DNA of 64,000 bases from Salminus brasiliensis (Eukaryota > Chordata > Actinopteri > Characiformes > Bryconidae): contig NC_132891.1 in the NCBI RefSeq assembly GCF_030463535.1, forward strand, positions 9,874,449 through 9,938,448. The letters run 5' to 3'. The stretch's first letter is position 1. Each line of letters starts with the position of its first letter. Shown here piece after piece: positions 23,252 to 34,000 of the stretch. Below the pieces are notes generated by a model. The model was given only the letters and a program-made list of their open reading frames with translations, ran no database searches and was not told the origin of the DNA. A program made the translations under genes and the position numbers.

Positions 23252-26200
23252 ATGGATTCTCGTCAGTACAGAGTCCCTCCGCTTCAGGTTAGTAGAAAGT
23301 TCCCACATTTAAGACTAAATTCCAGAGCAAGAGCACCAAAAAATAAAGCCACAGCTGGACCTGCATGAAGTAAAGCTAGTGTTCATTTTACAGGTGGATT
23401 CTGGTGGTTCAGAGGACTCCCCCGTTCACACACCTCTCTGTGTGAGTCTCTATCAGACTGTTACACATATTAAACCCAGTAGATCCCAGTAGAATAAACA
23501 ATATTTAGATTTAAGGTTTTTCCTTCTCTTGTAAAGTTGAGGTTTAGACATAAAAACACACAGAGACAGTTTTCTATCATATATTGTTTAATAGATGTGT
23601 GACACATATAGGCTTTATTGATATATGGCTGAAATGAATGTCTCATATTTGAAAATGGTTGGGATATATGTCGCATATATTTCATCTGCAGGTGGATTCT
23701 GATGGTCCAGGCAACTCCATCACTCTCCTGCCTTTTTGTGTAAGTCTCTATTAGACTTATTATTATTTTTTTATTATTATTATTATGACTTGTTATTCCC
23801 AACAGAATCTTACATTTAATAAACAATATATAAATAAACAATATTTAGATGAAAGTGGCCTATTAGGGGTGTGAATAGCACTCACTGATATCTCCACCTA
23901 AAAGGACAGAAAGTAAGCAGTACCTTATTGGTCAGCCTAAATATGCAGAGGTGCTTAGTCCACATTACAGCATTACAGCACAAAGAATGTATGTCATCCT
24001 AAGTGGTGTTTCTTCCTGAAGGGCACTGAGGGGCAGAGAAAGGCCTGTATGGAATGGCAGGGTGAGGGGCCAGACCCCTGGTTGGCTCTCCGGCGCTCGC
24101 AGCATGAGTTCCTGGAGACGAAGCTAAAAGCTCTTATAGAGAAGGTAAGGAAAGCACACTGAATGATTAAGGTGCAGTGAGGAATCACTGTCATATAACT
24201 GTGTCCAAAACCACATACGACCATACTGAAACACTACAGCACCATAAGTACTTTTATTAGTGTAGGAAGGATTGGGGATGGGTATCTTCACAGTTTGGTG
24301 ATTCCTCTGCTTTGACACACTTACTAAAATTGGCAGTTAACCACACTGTAACAAATATGTGTAGCTTAGAAAGCGTGAAAAGTGGTGTCAGAAGCTTAAT
24401 TTCCTTCAGTTTATACAAGTAGAGCATAGTGAGAAACGTCTGGGTGAAATCTACCCTGCCAAAAGTATTTTATATAAACAAATATAATAAGGCACAGAAA
24501 TTGTACATTTTGTAGTGGAGATGAGTGACCCTCATTTTAGACTAAATTCTCCAGCAAGAGCATTTAAAATTAAATAATATTTATTTTACAGGTGGATTCT
24601 GGTGGTTCAGAGGACTCCCCCGTTCACACACCTCTCTGTGTGAGTCTCTATCAGACTGTTACACATATTAAACCCAGTAGATCTCAGTAGAATAAACAAT
24701 ATTTAGATTGAAGGAAGCCACACGCTTTCTTCTTCTCTTGTAAGGTTGGAATTCTATCAGTCCTAATCATAAATAAATCAATGTAATCATATATTGTTTA
24801 ATAGATGTGTGACACATATATGCTTTATTGATATATGGCTGAAATGAATGTCTCATATTTGAAAATGGTTGGGATATATGTCACATATATTTCATCTGCA
24901 GGTGGATTCTGATGGTCCAGGCAACTCCATCGTTCTCCTGCCTTTTTGTGTGAGTCTCTATCAGACTGTTATTCCCAACAGAATCTCACATTTAGATGAA
25001 AGTGGCCTATTAGGGGTGTGAATAGCACTCACTGTTATCTCCACCTAAAAGGACAGAAAGTAAGCAGTATCTTATTGGGTAGGCTAAATATGCAGAGGTG
25101 CTTAGTCCACATTACAGCATTACAGCACAAAGAGTGTATGTCATCCTAAGTGGTGTTTCTTCCTGAAGGGCACTGAGGGGCAGAGAAAGGCCTGTATGGA
25201 ATGGCAGGGTGAGGGGCCAGACCCCTGGTTGGCTCTCCGGCGCTCGCAGCATGAGTTCCTGGAGACGAAGCTAAAAGCTCTTATTGAGAAGGTAAGGAAA
25301 GCACACTGAATGATTAAGGTGCAGTGAGGAATCACTGTCATATAACTGTGTCCAAAACCACATACGACCATACTGAAACACTACAGCACCATAAGTACTT
25401 TTATTAGTGTAGGAAGGTTAGATTGGGGATGCGTATCTTCACAGTTTGGTGATTCCCCTTATTTGACATACTAAAATTGGCAGTTAACTGATGAGTAAGA
25501 AAACCCTCACATACTATAGACCACACTGTAACAAATATCTGTAGCTTAGAAAGCGTGAAAAGTGGTTTCAGAAGCTTAATTTCCTTCAGTTTATACAAGT
25601 AGAGCATAATGAGAAATGTCTGGGTGAAATCTACCCTGCCAAAAGTATTTTATACAAACAAATATAATAAGGCACAGAAATTGTACATTTTGTAGTGGAG
25701 ATGAGTGACCCTTATTTTAGACTAAATTCAAGAGCAAGAGCACTTAAAATTAAATAATATTTATTTTACAGGTGGATTCTGGTGGTTCAAAGGACTCCCC
25801 CGTTCACACACCTCTCTGTGTGAGTCTCTATCAGACTGTTACACATATTAAACCCAGTAGATCCCAGTAGAATAAACAATATTTAGATTTAAGGTTTTTC
25901 CTTCTCTTGTAAAGTTGAGGTTTAGACATAAAAACACACAGAGACAGTTTTCTATCATATATTGTTTAATAGATGTGTGACACATATAGGCTTTATTGAT
26001 ATATGGCTGAAATGAATGTCTCATATTTGAAAATGGTTGGGATATATGTCACATATATTTCATCTGCAGGTGTATTCTGATGGTCCAGGCAACTCCATCG
26101 GTCTCCTACCTTTTTGTGTAAGTCTCCATCATTCCCAACATAATTTTTACATTTAATATATATAAACAATATATATCTCAACCTAAAAGGATAGAAAATA

Positions 26201-28562
26201 AACAGTACATTATTGATTAGCCTAAATATGCAGAGGTGCTTGTGGTGGTGTTTCTTCCTTAAGGGCACTGAGGGGCTGAGAAAGGCCTGTATGGAGAAGC
26301 AGGGTGAGGAGCCAGACCCCTGGTTGGCACTCCGGCGCTCGCAGCATGAGTTCCTGGAGACGAAGCTAAAAGCCCTTATTGAGAAGGTAAGGAAAGCACA
26401 CTGAATGATTAGGGTGATTTATTGAGCTCCTGCAAATGCTGTGTCTGTCAGCCCCCTTTTTGTCAAGGAGAGGTGCAGGATGGCCTTCAGTGTTTTTAAC
26501 AGATGATTTTAATTTTTTTATTTATTCACATATTAGTAATGCTGTTTGGTTCTGATTGGGTTTGGCTGCTTTAATTGCAGTGTATGTAAGACTGACTGCC
26601 TTTAATAACTTTTTATAAATACTATAATAACTATAAAATACTTTTTTCTGGACAGTGCCAGGAAGCACAGGGGGAAGGCTGTGTGCCCGCTCTACTCACG
26701 GAGTCTCCAGAGCACAAAGACACGGGATTGAGCAGCTCCCTCATCCATCCCCCCACCGTCATAAATCCGCCCATTTATCCTCGGTTCAGGCCAGTTCTGG
26801 TGCCGATTGAAGAGGCAGATGCTTCTGACAGGCTGGACTTTGAGGAGGAGTTTAAGCCAGGGCCATCGGCACAGGTAAGAGTTTATCCAGCCGTATCTAA
26901 ATCTGCTCTACCTCTTTGTCTCCAGATGATTAAAGGTCTAAAGTTCTGTGGGAGACTGGTTCATGTCTTTGCCTCTGCCTCTTGTAGTGTGACGATGTCT
27001 TAAAGGACCTGGCGTTGGATGAAGGTAGACAGGACTTTGATGTTCAAAAGGAGATGCTGGAGACTGCTCCTAAAATACAGGTAAGAAGTTAGTATTACCT
27101 AAAGCAGCACACACATATATGAGTAGCTGTTAGAGTGTTTAGTTTTTGTTAAGTAATGTAACTATTCCCATATTAATGATGCTGCTTGGTTCTGACTGGG
27201 ATTGGCTGCTTAGATTATATTGTATCTGTATCACCAACTTCCTGTATCAATCTACATAACGGGAATCTTTGATAACATGATAACATGGACAGGGACAAGA
27301 AGCACTGAGGGAAGACCTCATGACCACTTGCCAGCCAGAGTTTTCAGAGCAGGGCAGCAGATTGCTCTCATCTACCAATGAAGACCATGGTGGATCCTCC
27401 CCACATCCCCCCACTACCATGAAGACCCTGAATGGCCCTCATTTCAAGCCAGTCCGCAGAGTCCTGGTGCTGGTTGAAGAGGCAGACAGCTCTCACAGGC
27501 TGGACTGTCATGAGTTTAAGCCAGTGTCAGCGGCACAGGTAAGACTTTTGCTCCTCTATGGGTTTGTGTTAAAATCTGTAGTTGATGTGCTACACATTCA
27601 CTGTATCTCATGATGTTCTGCAGTCCTGCAGTCCTGCAGTCCCGGTAATACTGACCAGAAACAGTCTTTTAATTCTGTGTCACTTATAGTTTCCTAAAAG
27701 CATTTGGGACATATTGACAATCTCTCTTTAGTGGAATTATTCTAAAAATATCTTCTCTGCCTCTCTGCCTTCATACGATTGAAGGTTTACAGTATCTTTG
27801 GGAAACACGTTCATTTTTATTTGGCTCTGTCTCTTGTAGAGTGGGGATGATTTGGAGAATGGTGTGGAAGTCCTGTTTCTGGAAGAAACCAACAGGCAGA
27901 ACTGTGATGGACAGAGTGAGACATTGGATCCTGCTCCAAAAAAGGTGAGAGCTCAGTGTTATCTATTGCAACACACACAGAGATATAAGAAGCTGCTAGA
28001 GAGTGTGGAGGAATGAAATAGGTTCTTCACGTGTTCTTCAGTAAAGGCAAAAGGCTTTCACTGTCATTGTCATTCAGAGAACCTATTTTTAAGACTATGA
28101 AGAGCATATGTCCTTCAGAAATATGTGTAGCACAGCTATTAGGGAATATTTCATTTCTGCATTACTGGCACATTATAGCAATTGTGTTGTTTTGTTTTAT
28201 TGTCTATGCACGTCTATGGGATGTCTATGTCAATGGTTTTTACGCCCAGTCTTACTTTACCCTGTATTTTTACAATCCCTCCCATGCAGAGAGGATGGAT
28301 TCGCCGCTTATTGAGCCACTTTCAGAAAAAGAAGCAGGACAACGAGAAAGCAAAGAAAAAACAGGCTATTGAAGCTCTACAAACAGAGCTGCAACAGTTA
28401 AAGGAAGACAAGAAGATAGTTAAAGAAATATATAGACAAGAAAAAAAAGAGCTCAAGCAAAAACTAAAAGACGCAAAGAAGGAGTGGCGACTGGAGAAAA
28501 AGCGTCAGAAAGAAAGACAGAAGGACGCTAAAGAAGGGATGGACAAATGCAGCATTAGTTAG
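23252..28562 (+). CDS. Unrecognised gene with triplicated three-exon cassette and coiled-coil C-terminus
   Basis: I do not recognise this protein. Fifteen coding exons, all in phase 0, can be joined: 23252-23287, 23394-23441, 23692-23739, 24022-24144, 24592-24639, 24902-24949, 25169-25291, 25772-25819, 26070-26117, 26264-26386, 26656-26874, 26988-27080, 27293-27538, 27840-27944 and 28290-28562. Every intron has GT/AG borders. The product is 542 residues. It starts MDSRQYRVPPLQ, then has three copies of a 73-residue block (two 16-residue 'VDS..' exons and a 41-residue exon with 'PDPWLALRRSQHEFLETKLK'). Next come two copies of an acidic block with 'EEAD.S.RLD' and 'EFKP', and last a 90-residue Lys/Glu/Gln-rich exon that should form a coiled coil. 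There is no signal peptide or membrane segment. It may be a scaffold or cytoskeletal/vesicle adaptor, but function is unknown. Splicing is predicted, not shown. Confidence 0.75.
23394..24591 (+). repeat. Exon cassette copy 1 (exons a1, b1, c1)
   Basis: A genomic tandem unit of 1198 bp holding exons of 48, 48 and 123 bp. Its a-b intron (250 bp) is identical in length to that of copy 3 and differs by about one base. Its exon c and flanks are near-identical to copy 2. The b-c intron carries an ATT microsatellite at 23758-23785. Confidence 0.9.
24592..25771 (+). repeat. Exon cassette copy 2 (exons a2, b2, c2)
   Basis: A tandem unit of 1180 bp. Exons a2 and c2 encode the same residues as a1 and c1; b2 has one change (Thr to Val). 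The a-b intron is 262 bp and has a distinct segment around 24710-24790 that copies 1 and 3 lack. Confidence 0.9.
25772..26386 (+). repeat. Exon cassette copy 3 (exons a3, b3, c3)
   Basis: The last copy. It is cut short on the right because the sequence after exon c3 departs from copies 1 and 2 shortly after the donor site. It encodes changes in all three exons: Glu to Lys in a3, Asp to Tyr and Thr to Gly in b3, and Gln to Leu, Trp to Lys and Gly to Glu in c3. Splice sites remain intact. Confidence 0.9.
26530..27944 (+). repeat. Tandem duplication of a two-exon acidic module
   Basis: Exons 26656-26874 and 26988-27080 correspond to exons 27293-27538 and 27840-27944. The first pair shares 'HPPT', 'VLV..EEAD.S.RLD' and 'EFKP..+AQ' patterns; the second shares 'DD.L.+' and 'ETAPK/LDPAPKK' ends. 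The preceding introns also match ('gctgtttggttctgattggg' versus 'gctgcttggttctgactggg'), so this was a genomic tandem duplication. It is older than the cassette triplication, since divergence is greater. Confidence 0.8.
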
Positions 28563-28742
28563 GATGGGTGATGCAGCAAATCACAGCAGGGTTGTCCTTA
28601 GAGACAACGAAGAAGGACAATTTATTATTTCTTATATATTTTTCTTCTATATTTTCCAATTTATTGGTCATATATTCATATGTTCTGTATTCCTAACCCC
28701 ATCCCACCACCCCATCCCTCAACCTCCACTTTTTCTGTTATT

Positions 28743-28748
28743 AATAAA
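28743..28748 (+). promoter_or_regulatory. Poly(A) signal of the exon-cassette gene
   Basis: AATAAA in 'ttattaataaacacatt', about 180 bases after the stop codon at 28560-28562. Its presence at a normal distance supports the gene model. Confidence 0.55.
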
Positions 28749-28769
28749 CACATTAACAACAACTTTGTG

Positions 28770-30905
28770 TCATTTGAGTTATTTAACCTAAAGTCTGGAC
28801 TTTTACCTCTTTACAGCATCATCCAGGATAATCTAAAAATCTCTTTAGCTTTTAAACCCTAGCTCTCATTTTTTAAACATCAAAGAATAAAGCAAACTTC
28901 TTAGCAAACTTATTTTTTATGGTGTGCATACCCCCAGATCATTTGGATCCTCTAGATTACTTCATCACATACATTAATCAATACATTGATCAATTATGAT
29001 TAATAGCAAAAATATTTAGTTTAACACAACACTATAACCAGTAGCATATATTACTGACTTGGTTGGGATATAGCTATTAAAAGTGAACAGATAAACAACA
29101 CTGACCATTATTTTTTATTAATTGGAGGTCATATATTTTTCCTAATGCCACCCAATATCAGTGCATATCTGGTCGAGTTCAGGATACAGGAAATTTCATA
29201 ACATTAATTATTGTACAGTACAATGAAACTCTTCACATATCCCAACTTAGAAACCCGACTTAGTCACTTAGTACTTTTAGAGAACCCCTGAAGAATGTCT
29301 TCAGGGCTTGGAATGGCCAGAAAGAGTGGCTTGAGGCCTTGCTCACAGGCCTAAGAGTGGCAGCTTGTGGGACCTGGTTATCAAACCCACAACCATGGGA
29401 TTAACCTCTAAAACCACTACTGCCCTCCACTCAGCCACCACTGCTTATATATAGGATGTACTTAATACTGTGCATCCACACTGTAGGCTAGCTATAGTTT
29501 CCTCATCCAGGGCCTTGACAACATGCACTGTACACATTAGTGTTTTGCTGACAAACGCACCATACACCATGATAACGTGGGTGTACTGAACGTTTGTCTG
29601 GTGTTCGAGTCCAACATCTTGTTGACGTCATGTTGACATTCAGTACCTGCTGGCTTGCCGAAGTGTAATAGGACAACAAGACTAAAAATAGCTTGCATTT
29701 ATACTATCAATACTTCTAGGAATGAAGCCAAATTCCAAGGATAAGCATATTTGCAGGGAAAAGAATGGAACACTTTTAATGTGAACTTTGAGGACATGAG
29801 AATTTAATGTATTACTATCACTAATGCCCACCTAAGGTAGAGCAACCAACTCCCAGTCACACAGCTTGACACATACATCATTATATGATCATTAGGCCTA
29901 CCCTATACCTGCAATCACTGGCCATTTTATTAGAAACATCAACCATGCAGGCACATTTTGTGGGTACAGATTTACTAGCTGTATTCCAAGTGTTGCTACC
30001 TATTTTAGGAGTCACCCTCGATCCCATCCATCAATGGAAATGAACCACCTGATATTATTGACCAGATATTTTGTGTTAGCGTGGGTTTTACTGCTATAAA
30101 TGCTATAAGTACATTTACTGGCCACTTTATTAGAAACACCAACCTTGTTGGTTCTTTGGAGGTGTATTTTTAGAAACACTTGAATTCTTACCTGCATGAT
30201 CTGTGTTACTAACAATCGAGACCTCCATCAGGGGTCAGTTTATGACCATAGAGCCACTACAGGCTGGAGATTTGTGGCTGGTAGAACCAAATATATCTAG
30301 CCGGCAGGTATTGACGTTAAAGCATTGACAGATGGAGATGATAACAGATACAAAGATGGTGTGTGAATGACAAACTGCCAATGAATGAATATACCTAAAA
30401 ACTGTCACAATTGAGTGCATGGTCAGATATGGGTGCAATCGCTGAAATACCGGCTTCTACACTAAAGCACTAGTGGCATCCTTCTCTTTTAGGAGCAGAG
30501 ATATTGGCTTATCTACCACCTGCACTCTGTTATATAAACACTCAAAGTGACTTTGAGACTAATAATATGATTATAAAAGAGGATTTGATAAAGCAATTTC
30601 CTTCTTCTTTAGCTGAGTATGAAAACATTTCATATTTCATGTGGATTACAACAGCAGCCAGATCATGACAATGAGATTTATTGCAGCATGTTGACCCATT
30701 GAACCAGCATTGATAACATTGGAAACAGCTGAAGGTCCTCTTTTTGACACTCTGCAATGACTCTAGGTTGCTTATTTCATACAAATAAAATATATGTAAA
30801 TTATTTGTATAACTTGTATTTAAATGTATTTAAATAGGGCTAAAACTTATTGATTGTATATGAATACGTTGACATTTCCTTGCTTTTCTTATGAATATTC
30901 ATACT
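28770..30905. other. Intergenic repeat-bearing spacer
   Basis: No exon is supported. Bases 29330-29450 look like a decayed copy of the SINE at 21098-21376 ('agtggcagcttgtgggacc', 'caaacccacaacc'). Two words of the form 'actggccactttattagaaa' at about 29917 and 30117 match the ends of a very common fish DNA transposon family. The piece between about 29917 and 30440 is probably derived from such elements. The rest is AT-rich. Confidence 0.5.
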
Positions 30906-30909
30906 ATTG

Positions 30910-31070
30910 TTACCAGTATAAAGCTCAAGCATCTCCCAGCCAATCCGCTTTCGACGAGCGTTCCTTTTCATGAATAATTCAAAACTCCCAACCAATAAGC
31001 TGCCTCCTGGGCGTTGCTACATTCTCCCCCCGTCAACGGAGCTCCACACTGCCACCAAGTCACTCGTAGA
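30910..31070 (+). promoter_or_regulatory. CABLES2 promoter region
   Basis: CCAAT boxes lie at 30940-30944 and 30992-30996, with a TATA-like 'agtataaag' at about 30915. The sequence then passes into a CpG-rich block that continues through exon 1 to about 31700, as for a CpG-island promoter. The coding start at 31071 has purine at -3 and G at +4. Confidence 0.55.
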
Positions 31071-34000
31071 ATGGCGGCCGCTGCTTGCGGTCCTCATGCT
31101 GGTGCCGGCGGCAATACAACCAAGCCAGCACACAAAGAAGTGCGAAAAAGTAAGGATTCGCGGCGGAGACAAGCGGCCCTGTTATTTCTGAACAACATAT
31201 CTTTAGACGGGCGGCCAGTGTTAGCGCTCAGCAATGGAACCGCCAGCCTCAGAGAACACGGGCAACAGAGCGTGGAGGCCGGCGTACCGGCGGCGGCTCC
31301 CCCGCTGTATACAGCAGGCAGTTACGGAGCCTTCAGCCAGCTGTCAGCTCCAATCAGCGGAGGCACGAACGTTGCTCCTTTACCGAGGACTAGCACCTTT
31401 CCCCCGGCCCTGCTTCCCAACACTGTAACGGGGTTAAGTCAGGGGAGCAGCGATGTGTTTTTGGATCCTTTGTCGTCGTCGTCTCAGGGATTCCCCTTGT
31501 CTCCAGCCTCTGGACCTCAGAATCCCAATTTACCCGCCGGTAAATCACCCGTCGTGTCGTCCAGTTACAACCCGGCGCATCTGGATCTCCGGCAGCGGTG
31601 AGTTTAGTGTGCTGGCCGCTGGTGTGGTGACCCGGGCGACCGAACAGAAAGGGAGCCGGTGCGGCTTAACGGACGATTTAAGCCAAAATAACCCCACTGA
31701 TAACAGAAGGGGAGTAAATCCTGCTTTTGTTCAGATAGCTAGCGACCTGCTCGACACCACTGGGCGCCTATTTGTGTGCTTTTAGGGACGTAAGGTAGGT
31801 AGAGTCTCAGTCTCGGTGCTCAGGACTGTGCTGGCTGCGTTTCGTCTGGACGTTGCTTAAGATTTGATGCTCGCTGAGCCACAGTCACTCCCCTGTCTGT
31901 GGTAATGAGGGTGTCTGACAGGCTGTGTGGGACTTACGAGCTTAAAACACTCACGATGTCCAGGTTTAAGCTCGTTTTCCTCTCATTTAACGTTAGTTAG
32001 TCTTCATAACACTGAAAACCTAAACTTCCGGGTCTTTATAGCTTTATAGCTTTCATTTTCGGATTGGAGCATTTCAACGTGTTTTAATTACAGTACACTT
32101 TTATTATTTGTTATTTATTTATTTTTCGTTAGTGCTGTATACCGGTTTGTTTTATTACTAATCCTAGGCTTTTATTGCTACAGGGATAATGGAGCTGCAT
32201 GGTCCAGTACTGTATGTAGCTATGTATAGAGGCATGCACAGGTTTGGGCACCCCTGATACTGTAAATAGTTCAGTGAGTAGAAGATGAACTGATCTCCAA
32301 AAGGCATAAGGATGAAAAATCAACAGTTCAACAAGTTAAGCACACTTGGTGTGTGAGTTTTTGTTTTGTATCATTTTGAAGTGATTAAAAAAGGACCACC
32401 ACAAGCCACCAAAGATGTGGGCACCCCCAGAGAGCTCTCGGATACCTTTAATGACCTAATTCTGCGATGGTGGAAGTGATGGAACGAACTTCCTCTGGGT
32501 GTCTGAACGGCAGAGTCGCTTACTGCCTTCAAACGCAGACTGAAACGCAAGACCCATCTCTTTCAAGAGTACTTTGGCGAAGTGTAGTGCAGAGCATTGT
32601 GGTCTCCATACTGTCTTTTGTAGATCTGATCTGAGGTATCTTTTGCATCCTGGCCTAAACTAGCTATGGATATAGCTAACGGTGGAAACAGTGAAGCACT
32701 TTTATAAGTCGCTCTGGATAAGAAGATCTGCTAAATGTAATGTAAATGTAATGATCTTGTTAAGGCTATGACTTATTCACCATCAGTCATCATTAGCAAA
32801 GGCCAGGTGACGCTAATTTCTAAGCTCGAATCCTCAGTTCCTTAAAGCAACACGATGGTGAAAAAAGTGACAAAAAAGTAAAATAACAGGTTTAAAATTG
32901 TGTAACATGGAGAAAAGCGTTGCTGCCCTTGCTATTCCGAGCTCGGCACGCTGCTAACTGCAGTATGTCATTTTGGAGAAGTAGGCAGGATGATGCTCAC
33001 GTGAACTGCGTAATGCTATGAAACACATTTGTGTAAAATCCAGCATGCTTCTTTCACTTTATGTGAGGATCCTGTATCTCTCAGTTTAAGAAGCTTAAAG
33101 AACACTTCCCATTTGTAGGGGAAGCCCGAGAGTAAGACATAGCAATTCTCCATAGTGTTGCTTTAAACCTCCTTTATGCAGCTGCCTAGCACTCTGGAAA
33201 TGAAAATAATTGCCAAGAAAACTTTCCAAGAGAACTCATCGTAGGATTGCTAGAATGGTCAAAATCCCTGTTCGACTGCAGAATACCTTCTGGAAGATGT
33301 AGCAGACTCTGGAGGGGTGGAACACTGTTCTACTGTGCAGCAACACCTGCATGTGTATGACGTTATTGAAAGAGTCATAAGAGGAAAACCTGTCCTGCGT
33401 CCACAAAATTCACTGTCAGAAGTTTTTTAGAAATAAAATCTAAGCAAACCTGCTGCATTTGGGATGTCCTGTGGACTGATGTGAAGTTAAAATACAGCTT
33501 TTTGGGATATGTTTGGAAAAGAGTGGATGAAATTCTTATAAAAACAAGAATTGAAAGAGATTACAAAAAGCGTCCTGGCCTTGCAGTGTGCCCAAACTTT
33601 TGATTTGAGTCTTATTCCTTTTTTATTATTTTTAATGTTATAATTGCTTAGCTATTCAAAGTAACACATTTTGGCCAGGGTCCCCACACTTTTTGCATGG
33701 CACAGTATAGTGTAGTGGTGTATAGTTTAGTGTAATTAAACATGTACTACTGACACCAGTAAAAACAGTACATTTCTAAAATGTATTTTTTATCATTATT
33801 TCGGACAGTTGTATGTGATATGTAAACATATCAAATTGTGGTGGTGGTAATAAGAACCATGGGTCACAGGGGATCTACAATGCAAATATAGCTATTTTAT
33901 TTGCAGTCCAAAACGGATAATGACAGATGATTGACAGCTTTGAGAGGGCCTAGTGAATCAGATCATTGAGCATGGATTAGTAGTCCATTACAGCTTCAGC

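Noticed and set aside
22794..23312. 172-residue open frame upstream of the exon-cassette gene
   Set aside because: It overlaps the CpG-rich 5' region and first coding exon in another frame. The short exon at 23252-23287 has a good start context and a donor that fits the downstream phase-0 exons; the longer frame has no similarity or splice logic.
31234..31428. Alternative frame in the CABLES2 first exon
   Set aside because: It is a shadow of the GC-rich exon. The frame starting at 31071 carries the conserved CABLES N-terminal motif.
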